A stretch of 64,000 nt of DNA from Vampirovibrio sp. (GCA_024998755.1 JACEUU010000003.1:248001-312000), one strand, 5' to 3'. Shown: positions 16,847 to 25,725, numbered from the stretch's first letter. Notes: generated by a model from the letters alone, not told the origin. Made by a program: numbers and translations.

Positions 16847-17282
16847 GGCAAAAGATGCTCCTGTTGGGTGGGTGGAATAACAACGGGGGACGTGATAGAA
16901 TGGAGTTCTAATTGCGTCTAGTGTGGGTTGTTGCTTTAGCGTATTTTTTACGCAACTTCTTTTAATAGGATGGTCAAATACTCCACCTCCTCTCTTAAAA
17001 AAGTTCTAAATACGTCTACATCCTTCCACCATTTTTATGCTTTCTTTTTATAAAATAAAAACTAGACAATACAAAAAACAGCAGAATTGACAAGGGATAA
17101 AGGGTTTGTCATACTAAATAGTAGGTATCTATGTTATTAGAGATATTCTGTAGTAATTGACTTTTAAACTGTTCATCTCATTCTATTGCACCCCCCAACT
17201 ATCCGTGTTGTAACCCGCAACCAAGCTGGGTTAGTTTTCGCCATCTGTTTTTGCCTTCTTTCGCTATATCCCTAGGAGCTTT
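16847..17282. other. Gene-free stretch at the probable right end of the element
   Basis: 436 bp without a credible gene, A/T-rich and largely low-complexity. It holds a short palindrome (GCGTA TTTTT TACGC near 16939-16953) and, at its right edge, the AGGAG of the SGNH hydrolase gene. The right junction of the integrated element probably lies here, because genes change from element-type to chromosomal, but I see no direct repeat shared with the recombinase side. Confidence 0.5.
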
Positions 17283-18338
17283 ATGACTATGTCTGGCATT
17301 TTTATACCAAACGATACATCTAATACTGAACGTTCAAACCCACCCGATTCACTCAGCCATCTGTTTTCAGACGAGCTTTTTCTAGGAAAAGTGGAAAACG
17401 TCGCTCATTTTATTAACCGTGTTCCCACAGGACTCAAAAAATTTCTCGATTTCTGCAAAAAACACCACACCGCTAAAAAAATCTTGGTTTTCGGGGATTC
17501 ATGGGTTTACTACCCTTCCTTTGGCGGGGATGGCTTTTTACCTATCGGTAGCGACGGCAATATAACTGATTGCCTGAGAGACCGAAAAATTGTGGCTATT
17601 TACAAGGTAGGGGCTAATGGCACAAAGTTAAGAGATGTGCTAAATGCGAAGCATTTCCCTTATTACCAAACCTTGTTTGAAGCCATTAATCCTGATTTAG
17701 TTTTTATTTCTTTGGGCGGTAATGATTTTGCGGGTAAAACCAACTTCCCTGGGTTTATTCGTAAACGCAGTAAATTAATGACAAATTTTGAAGACTACTT
17801 AAATTTAGACGATATTGCCGAACGCTTCGACGAAGTAAGAGCCGCCTATTTAACCTTTTTAAAGCAGTTTTCAACCTACCCCTCCGTCAAAAAAATATTG
17901 ACCCACTGTTATGACGACGCCACCTATAGCGTTACGGGGTTTAATGTATCCGTTACGTTAGGCATGGGCTTTAAGCCCGTTATTATTGGCAATCCATTAT
18001 TCCCGACCAATAATTTTATGACCCAGTTTATGGTTCAATTGGGTATTCCTACTCAATTTCAACCAGCTATTATTCGGTATATGTTAGACCAATTTAGAGT
18101 ACAAGTGCTAGATAAGCTAAAGCCTGATGTGCCTCAATTTGATTACGTTAATACCTACAGTGTGTTAGAACGTTATGCCTTGGGTAGCCTAGGCGTTTTG
18201 CAGGGTATTCCACTAACCCCTGAAGATACGACGCCTAAGCGGTTTTGGTTGAATGAAATTCATCCTACGGCGGAAGGGTATCGTATTTTGGAAGAGATGA
18301 TTTATACTTACGGCATTAAACCCGCTTTGGGTTTGTAG
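17283..18338 (+). CDS. SGNH/GDSL-family hydrolase
   Basis: A 351-residue esterase/lipase-like protein. SGNH blocks are all visible: GDS in ILVFGDSWVYYPSF (nucleophile serine, about residue 73), a glycine block (YKVGANGTKLRDV), GGND in ISLGGNDFAG (about 150), and the C-terminal histidine in NEIHPTAEGYRI (about 330). Such enzymes hydrolyse esters of lipids, cell-wall glycans or small molecules; substrate cannot be told here. No signal peptide is seen, so it is probably cytoplasmic. AGGAG lies 4 bp before ATG 17283 and 10 bp before an in-frame ATG at 17289, which may be the true start. A strong terminator follows. Confidence 0.88.
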   Translation: MTMSGIFIPNDTSNTERSNPPDSLSHLFSDELFLGKVENVAHFINRVPTGLKKFLDFCKKHHTAKKILVFGDSWVYYPSFGGDGFLPIGSDGNITDCLRDRKIVAIYKVGANGTKLRDVLNAKHFPYYQTLFEAINPDLVFISLGGNDFAGKTNFPGFIRKRSKLMTNFEDYLNLDDIAERFDEVRAAYLTFLKQFSTYPSVKKILTHCYDDATYSVTGFNVSVTLGMGFKPVIIGNPLFPTNNFMTQFMVQLGIPTQFQPAIIRYMLDQFRVQVLDKLKPDVPQFDYVNTYSVLERYALGSLGVLQGIPLTPEDTTPKRFWLNEIHPTAEGYRILEEMIYTYGIKPALGL

Positions 18339-18357
18339 GCAATTCTTGTACAGATGT

Positions 18358-18395
18358 AAACAAGCGGAGTCATGATGATTTTACTCCGCTTGTTT
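18358..18395. terminator. Bidirectional rho-independent terminator
   Basis: A perfect 13-bp stem (AAACAAGCGGAGT paired with ACTCCGCTTGTTT) with a 12-base loop, followed by TTTGTTTTT on the plus strand and preceded by an A-run serving the minus strand. It separates the SGNH hydrolase from the converging HEPN-like gene. Confidence 0.9.
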
Positions 18396-18403
18396 TTTGT
18401 TTT

Positions 18404-19267
18404 TCAGTTCACTTCCCAAATTCGTTTATAGCATTCTTTTTTAAGTTCTTCTACCAGTTGAAACTCTTGTGGAATACTCTCAACTTTTAAAGATAATTCT
18501 TCTGCCAAGGCCAAGGCTATTTCTTTTACAGTCATCCAATCGCAAAGTATTTGAGCAGGAAAAAACATACTTGTTGTCGGTTCTTTAGGGGAAGAATAAA
18601 CCATCTGCATAGATAGAGACCCTAACGCATTTAATTGTTGATGCAATTCATGGCTTTCTTTGGCTATTTCTTCTATTTTTTCTATAGAGCCTGAATAAAC
18701 ATTTTGATAAACATTGTTGAGTTGATGTTGTAGCTTGTCATGTTGTTCCCTATCTTCAATACTAAGTGATGCGGAAGGAATATATAACGGTATGTTATGT
18801 GCTAAAGCATCACGGTATGCCTTCAAATATGTTTTATACCAGTTTTCCAAAGAGCTAATTTTTGTTTGTAATTTTATACTAAAGCTTCTATAAACAGGAC
18901 CTTTGAATAAAGAAACATCCCTACGTTTTTTCTCTCCCCCATAGTCAATATTTTTTTCTTCAACAGCTACCCAAGCTAGATTATCTAAAACACCAGCTAT
19001 GTTGAAAATAAAACTCTGTAAATTTATGGCTAGATCCTCTAACTCTCCAATAGGGAGTCGTTCTTGAGTTGGAATAGGCATAATCCTGTATATATTACGA
19101 ATACACCTGCAAAGAATCGTTAATCTTCTAATTAGTCCCTCTTGAACATAAGGGTTCCCTTTAGCGATTAGGGGATTATACAAGCGAAGAATATTCATAA
19201 AGTCCATTTCTCCTTGAAACTTACGATATTCTTCCTCTATGCGTTTAATAATTTTTTCTGAATACAC
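18404..19267 (-). CDS. HEPN-like hypothetical protein
   Basis: A 287-residue, strongly helical soluble protein. Near residues 147-155 it has AYRDALAHNIPLYIP, an R-x4-H pattern embedded in helices, the hallmark of HEPN-type RNases; the motif also occurs in inactive HEPN-like folds. Earlier helices (LQSFIFNIAGVLDNLAWVAV) fit the same fold. Start GTG 19267 lies 6 bp after the deoB stop, with only a weak ribosome-binding site. It is much more A/T-rich than deoB, suggesting later acquisition. No partner nucleotidyltransferase or antitoxin gene is adjacent. The HEPN call is from the motif and helical content alone. Confidence 0.6.
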   Translation of the reverse strand: MYSEKIIKRIEEEYRKFQGEMDFMNILRLYNPLIAKGNPYVQEGLIRRLTILCRCIRNIYRIMPIPTQERLPIGELEDLAINLQSFIFNIAGVLDNLAWVAVEEKNIDYGGEKKRRDVSLFKGPVYRSFSIKLQTKISSLENWYKTYLKAYRDALAHNIPLYIPSASLSIEDREQHDKLQHQLNNVYQNVYSGSIEKIEEIAKESHELHQQLNALGSLSMQMVYSSPKEPTTSMFFPAQILCDWMTVKEIALALAEELSLKVESIPQEFQLVEELKKECYKRIWEVN

Positions 19268-19273
19268 TAGAGT

Positions 19274-20518
19274 CTATCCAACCCACTGCAACGCTAATTG
19301 TCCCACGTGGGCAAACCCCTGCAACGTACCCACCGCTTCACCAGTTAGGTTATTCGGGGTAAACGCCAAAAACGGCACATATTCCCGAGTATGGTCTGAA
19401 CCTGGGGCGGTAGGGTCGCACCCATGGTCGCCCGTAATAATCAGTAAATCTGTTGGTTGTAACTCCGCCAAAATACCGGCTAACCGTTCATCAATGGCTT
19501 CTAACGCCCTAGCATACCCCGCCACATCCCGACGATGCCCATAATTCATATCCGTTTCAACCAAGTTAATAAATACCAACTGATTCGCCGTAGCATCCGT
19601 TGTGGTGGTATCATCACAAGCAAACTCCGCCAAGTTCAACTCGTTTTTAACCAATGCTTCAATCACGCTCAAACCATGCGGGTTATCATCCGTATGAATG
19701 CTATGGGTAATACCCATACCACAAAAGATATCATGTATTTTACCCACACCAATGGTTTGCACACCTTGTAGTTTAGCTTGGTCTAAAATAGTTGGGCTAG
19801 GGGGTGGAACAGCATAATCATGCCGAGCAGACCCTAACCGACGAAAACCCTCCGTTACCGAACCTTGAAATGGGCGGGCAATAACCCTAGAAACTTCATG
19901 TTCACCAACTAATAAAGCCCGAGCAATTTCACACCATTGGTAAAGGGTTTCCAACGGGGTAACATCTACATGGCAAGCAATTTGCCAAACACTATCTGCA
20001 CTGGTATACACAATAGGAAAGCATGTTTTTAGGTGTTCTTCGCCCAATTCATCTAAAATGTTTGTGCCACTGGCGGGTTTGTTGCCTAAAATACCTTGGC
20101 ACCCTGTTTGAGCGATAAACGCTTGTACTAGCTCATAAGGAAAGCCGTTGGGGTAGGTTGGAAAGGGCGTTTCTAGCGTAATGCCCATCATTTCCCAATG
20201 CCCTGTCGTGGTATCTTTTCCAATGGATTGTTCCGCCAATTTACCCCAACTGCCGATGGCGTTAGCATCCGCCGAAACGTGCTGTAAAGGTAAAATATTA
20301 CCCAGCCCAAGCTTTTCGAGCGAGGGCAAGTTCAACGTATCAACGTTTGCATCAATATTACCCAACGTGTTGGCGGTTAAGGCATCGCCATAATCAGGAG
20401 CGTCTGGCATTGCCCCCACGCCCAAGGCGTCAATCACCACAATAAAGGCTCGTTTAGGTTGGTTGCTGACGGGCGGTGTAAAGTGGGTTGTGTAAAAAGA
20501 AGGGGTTGGTGAAGTCAT
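19274..20518 (-). CDS. deoB: Phosphopentomutase
   Basis: A 414-residue DeoB of the alkaline-phosphatase-like superfamily, interconverting (deoxy)ribose 1-phosphate and 5-phosphate in nucleoside salvage; cytoplasmic, manganese-dependent in known members. Motifs seen: VVIDALGVGAMPDA (metal ligand), KDTTTGHWEMMG (phosphorylated threonine region) and TGDHGCDPT followed by GSDHTREYVPFL (metal ligands). Length is normal (about 390-410). The N-terminal 20 residues before the conserved start are slightly extended. Transcribed with the HEPN-like gene downstream. Confidence 0.95.
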   Translation of the reverse strand: MTSPTPSFYTTHFTPPVSNQPKRAFIVVIDALGVGAMPDAPDYGDALTANTLGNIDANVDTLNLPSLEKLGLGNILPLQHVSADANAIGSWGKLAEQSIGKDTTTGHWEMMGITLETPFPTYPNGFPYELVQAFIAQTGCQGILGNKPASGTNILDELGEEHLKTCFPIVYTSADSVWQIACHVDVTPLETLYQWCEIARALLVGEHEVSRVIARPFQGSVTEGFRRLGSARHDYAVPPPSPTILDQAKLQGVQTIGVGKIHDIFCGMGITHSIHTDDNPHGLSVIEALVKNELNLAEFACDDTTTTDATANQLVFINLVETDMNYGHRRDVAGYARALEAIDERLAGILAELQPTDLLIITGDHGCDPTAPGSDHTREYVPFLAFTPNNLTGEAVGTLQGFAHVGQLALQWVG

Positions 20519-20625
20519 GATTAAATTTTCCTAGTTTAGGTTAAGTTCTACTGCTATTATTCATTGTCGTGAAAGTAGAAGAGTGCGTCAATGGCTAAGG
20601 TAAAAACCCCTTCACAAACGTTACC

Positions 20626-20809
20626 TTAGGTGCTGTTGACAATAATGGACTGGCGAGCTAGATTCTAGGCACGAGTAACGCAGAACCAAAGTGTATACAG
20701 AAATACATGAGGATTCGTTGATTGCTCCGTCAATCATTCTACCGAAGGTAGAAAATAACGCAGTAACAACGAAGATACCCGTCAGAGCGTTATTGTCAAT
20801 AGTGCCTAA
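20626..20809 (+). repeat. Structured repeat family, copy A
   Basis: A 184-bp unit bounded by 22-base arms (20626-20647 and 20788-20809) that pair completely if G-U pairs are allowed on the plus strand. The core is GATTCTAGG, then GAGTAACG, AACC, AGTGTA, ACAGAA, TACATGAGGATT, and near the right arm AACAACGAAGAT. The same core, in the same order, occurs in copies B and C, whereas the arms share no sequence. Compared with B and C it has about 40 extra bases between core blocks. The right arm contains the ribE stop codon. Family not recognised. Confidence 0.75.
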
Positions 20810-21417
20810 ACCTTGCCCTGTACCTGTAACAAGCGTTGAACATACTTACCCAAAATATCAAATTCTACATGAACCAAGCCACCCACGGGTAAATCTCCCA
20901 ATGTGGTGTGGTTCATGGTATGCGGAATAATACAAACCGTAAACGCCGTATCCGTTACCGTGTTGAGCGTCAAGCTAATCCCATCAAGGGTAATAGATCC
21001 TTTTTCAACCAATAGCCCTTGATAATCCACACGGTCAGGCAAGGCGAAAGTCAAAACCCAGCAAATGCCGACAACTTCACTGGAAAGCAGGGGTAAAACA
21101 CAATCTACATGACCCGTAACATAATGCCCACCCAAGGGTGTTGTGGGTGTAATGGGCAATTCTAAGTTGAGGCGTTGCCCAACTTTCAAGTCTGAAAACG
21201 TCGTTTTGTTGAGCGTTTCCTTAGAAAGTTCCACAAAAAAAGTAGACCCTTCCAGCCGCACAACCGTTGTACAACAGCCATTAAGGGCAACACTATCGCC
21301 CAACGCTAAAGGATGGGTCAAGCTTGCCATCGGGGCTTCTATCCCTACTAACAACCCCTCATTTAAAGGCGTTACCGCCCCAACCGTACCCAGTGCTTGA
21401 ATTAAACCTGTAAACAT
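20806..21417 (-). CDS. ribE: Riboflavin synthase, alpha chain
   Basis: A 203-residue riboflavin synthase, which dismutates two 6,7-dimethyl-8-ribityllumazine into riboflavin plus a pyrimidine. It shows the two tandem lumazine-binding barrels: MFTGLIQALGTV with ALGDSVALNGCCTTVV (1-95), then HYVTGHVDC with GSITLDGISLTLN (96-190). MFTG at the N-terminus is diagnostic. Length is normal. No other riboflavin genes are adjacent and I see no FMN riboswitch upstream. The stop TAG lies inside the arm of repeat copy A. Confidence 0.95.
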   Translation of the reverse strand: MFTGLIQALGTVGAVTPLNEGLLVGIEAPMASLTHPLALGDSVALNGCCTTVVRLEGSTFFVELSKETLNKTTFSDLKVGQRLNLELPITPTTPLGGHYVTGHVDCVLPLLSSEVVGICWVLTFALPDRVDYQGLLVEKGSITLDGISLTLNTVTDTAFTVCIIPHTMNHTTLGDLPVGGLVHVEFDILGKYVQRLLQVQGKV

Positions 21418-21503
21418 ACCAAAAAATCCTTTATTAACAACCAGAAATGACGAAAACCACCCTCTAGTTTAGCATAACCCCCTCAGCATTCCACTGTATA
21501 CTT

Positions 21504-21648
21504 ATGCCATTTTCAAATAGAAATAGCGTTAGATGGATACTAGGCACTGGCGAGTAAAAACCGCAGGCGTACACAAAAGCACGTTGAAGATTTTTCACTT
21601 GACGGTAACAACGTAGACGCTGACGCTATTCCTATTTGAAAATGGTAT
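21504..21648 (+). repeat. Structured repeat family, copy B
   Basis: Exactly 145 bp. The 28-base arms (21504-21531 and 21621-21648) pair with two G-U pairs and one A-C mismatch on the plus strand. Core blocks: GATACTAGGCAC, GAGTAA, AACC, GTACACA, TTGAAGATTTTT, and GGTAACAACGTAGACGC before the right arm. It fills most of the 353-bp gene-free stretch between ribE and rpsR (21418-21770); the rest holds only a short GGGATTAGTCCC palindrome and the rpsR upstream region. Confidence 0.75.
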
Positions 21649-21770
21649 TAGGGTTGCATTATGGCTATGTTTGCCTTAATTTAGAAGTATTAGACTGGTG
21701 AATTTTAGGTCTAATGTTGGGATTAGTCCCGTTAATTTCCCTATAAACCCTTGAATGGAGCCACTTTACT

Positions 21771-21986
21771 ATGGCAGATCGTCCAAAAAAGCGGTGTTAT
21801 TTTCAAGCCAATAAAATTTATTTTATTGACTATAAAGATGCCACCTTGCTAAAACGTTTCCTTACTGATAGCGGTAAAATTTTGCCACGTCGGGTTACTG
21901 GTGTTAGTTCTTTCTTTCAGCGTCGTTTAACCAAAGCGATTAAACGGGCAAGAGCATCCAGCATTCTACCTTACACCTACGAATAA
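21771..21986 (+). CDS. rpsR: Ribosomal protein bS18
   Basis: A 71-residue bS18, a small-subunit platform protein that binds with bS6 to 16S rRNA. Recognised by [38 protein letters not shown] and [16 protein letters not shown]. The single N-terminal cysteine of the zinc-free or partial-zinc form is present. GGAG lies 10 bp before ATG. It stands alone here rather than beside rpsF and ssb, but is followed by rpsB in the same direction. Confidence 0.96.
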   Translation: MADRPKKRCYFQANKIYFIDYKDATLLKRFLTDSGKILPRRVTGVSSFFQRRLTKAIKRARASSILPYTYE

Positions 21987-22133
21987 ATCGTTGGTTATTC
22001 TTATTATTAGCCTTTGTTATTTCTATTAATCGGCTTCTCTGGCGTTGGTTAGTAGAACGCGTTAAATAATTTCAGTTTGCTGAATTAGTTAACGGTTTAT
22101 ATGTTTACAGTTGAAGAATAGGAAGCTATTGAT

Positions 22134-22967
22134 ATGCCAGCTATTACGCTTGAAGAATTAATGGAAGCCGGTGTTCACTTCGGTCACCAAACCAACCGTT
22201 GGAACCCAAAAATGAAGCCTTATATTTGGGGCAAACGCAACGGTATTTATATTATTGATTTAACCCAAACCGTTCCTTTGTTTGAACAAGCCTATGAGTT
22301 TGTAAAACAACAATCTGCCTTAGGGAAAAAGATTTTATTTGTGGGCAGTAAAAAACAGGCTCATGATATTGTTGCTAGCGAAGCAGACCGCGTAGGTGCT
22401 TTATATGTTAACAAACGCTGGTTAGGTGGTACATTAACAAACGCTGCTGTTGTTAAAACCAGAATCGCTCGTTTGCGTGAATTAGAAGATATGGAAGCCA
22501 ACGGGCAATTTGAAAAAGTGGGCAAAAAAGAAGCCGCTGTTCATCGTCGTTCATTAGCCAAGTTGACTCGTTCATTAGGTGGTTTGAAGGACTTCCGTGG
22601 CGAATTGGGTGCGATGGTTGTTATTGACCAGAAAAAAGAATTGAATGCTGTTTTGGAAGCAAAAAAAGCAGGCGTACCAACCATTTGTTTGTTGGATACT
22701 AACGCAGACCCTTCCTTGTGCCAATTCAATGTACCCGGTAACGATGATGCTTTAAAAGCAGTTCATTTAATTGTTACCCGCTTGGCTGAAGCCGTACTAG
22801 AAGGCAAAGCTCTTCGTGAAGCACAAATTGCTGGGCAAAAAGATGAAGCTAAAAAAGTAGCAGATGCGGCTATAGCTGCAAGAGCCAAAGCCGCTGTGGC
22901 AGAATCTCCTGCTGTGGTAGTTGCTGAAGCAACATCAGCTGAAGTGCCTGCACCAACCGCTTCTTAA
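22134..22967 (+). CDS. rpsB: Ribosomal protein uS2
   Basis: A 277-residue uS2, needed for translation initiation on the 30S subunit. Diagnostic sequence: TLEELMEAGVHFGHQTNRWN at the N-terminus, then KKRWLGGTLTN, MVVIDQKKELNAVLEAKKAG and CLLDTNADP. The last 45 residues are an alanine/lysine-rich tail longer than in E. coli (241 residues). It heads the conserved rpsB-tsf-pyrH order. Confidence 0.97.
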   Translation: MPAITLEELMEAGVHFGHQTNRWNPKMKPYIWGKRNGIYIIDLTQTVPLFEQAYEFVKQQSALGKKILFVGSKKQAHDIVASEADRVGALYVNKRWLGGTLTNAAVVKTRIARLRELEDMEANGQFEKVGKKEAAVHRRSLAKLTRSLGGLKDFRGELGAMVVIDQKKELNAVLEAKKAGVPTICLLDTNADPSLCQFNVPGNDDALKAVHLIVTRLAEAVLEGKALREAQIAGQKDEAKKVADAAIAARAKAAVAESPAVVVAEATSAEVPAPTAS

Positions 22968-22980
22968 CCGCTTATTCGTA

Positions 22981-23018
22981 TAGAAACTAACGATAAACAA
23001 ATCTTTCGTTAGTTTCTA
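22981..23018 (+). terminator. Perfect hairpin between rpsB and tsf
   Basis: A 13-bp perfect stem (TAGAAACTAACGA with its complement) around a 12-base loop. No T-run follows (CTGACGAAAAT), so it is more likely an RNA-processing, stabilising or partial attenuation hairpin than a full terminator. Confidence 0.6.
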
Positions 23019-23083
23019 CTGACGAAAATAAAATCACTACTCAATTATTTTTACCCATTCTCGTCTTAAAGGATTTTGTCAAT

Positions 23084-24019
23084 ATGATGGCCATTTCTGT
23101 AGAACAAATTAAAATTCTCCGTGAAAAAACGGGGGCTGGCTTAATGGAAGTTCGTGGTGCTTTAACCGAAGCCGAAGGCGATATTAACAAAGCCGTTGAA
23201 ATTTTACGCCAAAAAGGGGCTGCTACTGCTGAGAAAAAAGCTTCCAGAGCAACCGCTGAAGGCAAAATTGCTAGCCGTACTACAGGCAACAGTGCCGTAT
23301 TAGTAGAAGTTAACTGCGAAACAGATTTTTCTGCTAACAACGAACGCTTCTTAAACTTGGTTAATACCATTGCAGATACGACCATTGCCCAACCATTTGA
23401 TTCCGTAGAAACCTTGCTTTCTGCAACAACCGCAACAGGTACGATTAAAGAATTACTAACTGATACCATTGGTGCAGTTAAAGAAAACATGGGTATTGCC
23501 CGTATTGTTCGGTTTGATTTAGCTGGTACAGGCTTATTGCATAGCTATATTCACGGTGCTGGTAAAATTGGCGTATTACTTGAATTAACTTGCAACAACG
23601 CTGCTTCTACCCAAAACCCTGCCTTTGCAGAAGTGGCCAAAAGCATTTGTATGCAAATTGCCGCTTACGCTCCTGAATTCGTTTCAAGAGACGAAATTCC
23701 TGGTGATTTAGTCGCGGAAGAATCTCGTATTGAAATGGGTAAAGAAGATTTGCAAAACAAACCTGAAGCTATTCGGGCGAAAATTGTTGAAGGCAGAGTT
23801 GAAAAAAACTTAGCCGGTCGGGTACTATTGTTGCAAGAGTTTGTTAAAGACCCTAGCAAAAAAGTAAGCGATGTGATTGCTGAACTGTCTAAAACGGTTG
23901 CTGATACTGTTACCTTAACTCGGTTTGTTCGGTACGCCTTAGGCGAAACCGCCGTAGCCAACGTTGAAACAGAAGAAGATCCGCTGATTTTAGCCGCTGC
24001 TGCTGCTGCAGGACGGTAA
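23084..24019 (+). CDS. tsf: Elongation factor Ts
   Basis: A 311-residue EF-Ts, the nucleotide-exchange factor for EF-Tu. The N-terminal UBA-like domain (EQIKILREKTGAGLMEVRGA), the EF-Tu-contacting TDFSANNERFLN, and two dimerisation subdomains are present (HGAGKIGVLLEL; VAKSICMQIAAYAPEFVSRD). ATG 23084 and ATG 23087 are adjacent; AAAGGA lies about 13 bp upstream, so either could be used. Length is within the normal range. Confidence 0.96.
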   Translation: MMAISVEQIKILREKTGAGLMEVRGALTEAEGDINKAVEILRQKGAATAEKKASRATAEGKIASRTTGNSAVLVEVNCETDFSANNERFLNLVNTIADTTIAQPFDSVETLLSATTATGTIKELLTDTIGAVKENMGIARIVRFDLAGTGLLHSYIHGAGKIGVLLELTCNNAASTQNPAFAEVAKSICMQIAAYAPEFVSRDEIPGDLVAEESRIEMGKEDLQNKPEAIRAKIVEGRVEKNLAGRVLLLQEFVKDPSKKVSDVIAELSKTVADTVTLTRFVRYALGETAVANVETEEDPLILAAAAAAGR

Positions 24020-24032
24020 CGAATCGACCTCG

Positions 24033-24107
24033 ATCCTCTACTATTTCTGTGTAAAATGAATGATTAATCAGTAGAGGATTTTTGTGATAAAAGCAAAAAT
24101 CCTCTAC
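24033..24107 (+). promoter_or_regulatory. Attenuator-like three-segment leader between tsf and pyrH
   Basis: Three mutually exclusive pairing segments. Segment 1 (ATCCTCTACT, 24033-24042) can pair with segment 2 (AGTAGAGGAT, 24070-24079). Segment 2 extended (24071-24084) pairs perfectly over 14 bp with segment 3 (24094-24107), followed by TTTTAT, giving a terminator. The 1:2 pairing would act as antiterminator for the 2:3 terminator, about 80 bp upstream of pyrH. Whether the switch responds to a ligand, a protein or translation is unknown. Confidence 0.6.
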
Positions 24108-24186
24108 TTTTATAAATAACTGCTTTTCTTTTCTCTTTAATCCTCCGTTTTTACTGCCCTCTTCCTGCCAATAAAGGTTTCCGCCC

Positions 24187-24969
24187 ATGTCTACGACCCA
24201 AGCTTGCACGCTTACAGCCCCATCCACTGCCAAACCCGCTACCCGATTTAAACGCATTTTGCTGAAAATAAGCGGAGAAGCCCTCATGGGAGACCAAGGC
24301 TACGGCATTAAACCAGAAGTCGTCGCCAAAATTAGCGATGAAATTCGGGAAGCCAGAGAACTAGGTGTAGATATTGCCATTGTTGTGGGCGGAGGCAACA
24401 TTTTCAGAGGCGTACAAAACAGTACGAAACTAGGTATGGAACGTGCCGCTGCGGATTATGTGGGGATGACGGCAACCATTCTGAACGCCTTAGTTTTACA
24501 AGGCGTACTAAAAAACAAACAAGTTGAAACCCGTATGATGACAGCCATCGGGATGGATAGAGTAGCAGAACCCTACATCCGTCTCAGAGCCATTCGCCAC
24601 TTGGAAAAAGGCAGAGTGGTGGTATTCGGGGGCGGTACAGGCAATCCCTTCTTCTCAACAGATACCACCGCCGCTTTAAGAGCAGCTGAAATTAATGCTG
24701 ATGTAATGTTAATGGCAAAAAATGGCGTTGATGGTGTTTATGATAGCGACCCTAAAAACAACGCATCTGCCAAACGCTTTGAACGCATTACTTATGATGA
24801 CGTGTTAGTTAGAGACCTTAAGGTAATGGATCAAACTGCCATTTCTTTGTGCAAAGAAACACAATTACCCATTTTAGTATTTGATTTTAACGCACCCAAT
24901 GCCATCAAACGCCTACTTCAAGGCGAAGTGTTAGGCACTGTTGTAGCCACGGAAGATTGGGCTGGTTAA
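24187..24969 (+). CDS. pyrH: Uridylate kinase
   Basis: A 260-residue bacterial UMP kinase of the amino-acid-kinase fold, making UDP from UMP with ATP, allosterically controlled in known members. Seen: RILLKISGEALMGDQGYGI, VVGGGNIFRG, the substrate region (VVVFGGGTGNPFFSTDT) and ADVMLMAKNGVDGVYDSDP. An extra 20-residue N-terminal extension precedes the conserved core; the first ATG is retained because no better ribosome-binding site is apparent. Preceded by the candidate attenuator. frr, often next, is absent. Confidence 0.96.
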   Translation: MSTTQACTLTAPSTAKPATRFKRILLKISGEALMGDQGYGIKPEVVAKISDEIREARELGVDIAIVVGGGNIFRGVQNSTKLGMERAAADYVGMTATILNALVLQGVLKNKQVETRMMTAIGMDRVAEPYIRLRAIRHLEKGRVVVFGGGTGNPFFSTDTTAALRAAEINADVMLMAKNGVDGVYDSDPKNNASAKRFERITYDDVLVRDLKVMDQTAISLCKETQLPILVFDFNAPNAIKRLLQGEVLGTVVATEDWAG

Positions 24970-24993
24970 GTTCAAAAAAGGATTCGTTTTTTA

Positions 24994-25725
24994 ATGCTTA
25001 AAGGTTGTCATATCTTCACATTATTGGTTACTGGTCTAATACTAGGGTTAGTGGCTATACCGGTTGGTGTACACGCCATTCCGCTAAAAACCGTCGCTGC
25101 GGCAAGTAAAAAGCCTGTAACCTCAACCCCACTAGAACCCTCTATTGAAGTTTCCCAACTAACAATGGGGCTATACCAGTCCTTTCAACTAACCCACCAA
25201 CACCAATTAGAAAGCGTTTACCAAGCAGCCACTAGAACCATCGAACAAGCCAAAGCTCAAGTAGAACCCATTGGTTGGGTAGTGCTGGATTTAGATGAAA
25301 CCGTGTTGGATAACCGAGCCTACTTTATTGCATACGGCGATTATAAACCTGAACTATGGAAACAGTGGTTGTTGCTAGGCGAAGCACCCGCTATTGCTGG
25401 TAGCATCAATTTTATTCGGTTTTTAAAAGCCAACGATGTGCCTTTTGCCTTTTTAAGCGGACGCAGAGAAGCCCAACGACCTTCTACCCTGCAAAACTTA
25501 ACCCTGTTAGGCTTACCCACTACCGTGCCCGTATTAATGAAGCCTGATACCTACACAGAAGGAAAAACCGCCGTAGAATTCAAGGAAGAACATCGGTGCG
25601 GATTAGAAGCCAAATCTGGTGTAAAAGTTTGGATGTTGATAGGCGACCAAGCATCTGATTTACGGGGCGAGTGCCGAGGGAAATATCAACTAAAATTACC
25701 CAACCCAATCTATACGGTTGAATAA
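24994..25725 (+). CDS. Exported HAD-family acid phosphatase (e(P4)/class B-like)
   Basis: A 243-residue HAD phosphatase with an N-terminal signal peptide (IFTLLVTGLILGLVAIPVGV, cleavage likely after VHA); no lipobox cysteine. HAD motifs: WVVLDLDETVLDNRAYF (nucleophile and acid/base aspartates, about 97-110), FLSGRREAQR (motif II) and LIGDQASDLRG (motif IV). The pattern resembles the surface acid phosphatase/5'-nucleotidase e(P4) family, which dephosphorylates nucleotides in the periplasm for uptake. It lies 24 bp after pyrH and 33 bp before a solute-binding protein, probably one transcript. Confidence 0.88.
   Translation: MLKGCHIFTLLVTGLILGLVAIPVGVHAIPLKTVAAASKKPVTSTPLEPSIEVSQLTMGLYQSFQLTHQHQLESVYQAATRTIEQAKAQVEPIGWVVLDLDETVLDNRAYFIAYGDYKPELWKQWLLLGEAPAIAGSINFIRFLKANDVPFAFLSGRREAQRPSTLQNLTLLGLPTTVPVLMKPDTYTEGKTAVEFKEEHRCGLEAKSGVKVWMLIGDQASDLRGECRGKYQLKLPNPIYTVE

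Noticed and set aside
2653..17282. Direct repeats marking attL and attR
   Set aside because: I compared the recombinase-side intergenic region with 16847-17282 and found no convincing shared core. Serine integrases may leave only a 2-base match, which cannot be identified by eye.
21418..21500. FMN riboswitch upstream of ribE
   Set aside because: The stretch is only about 80 bp before repeat copy B and lacks the conserved RFN element blocks.
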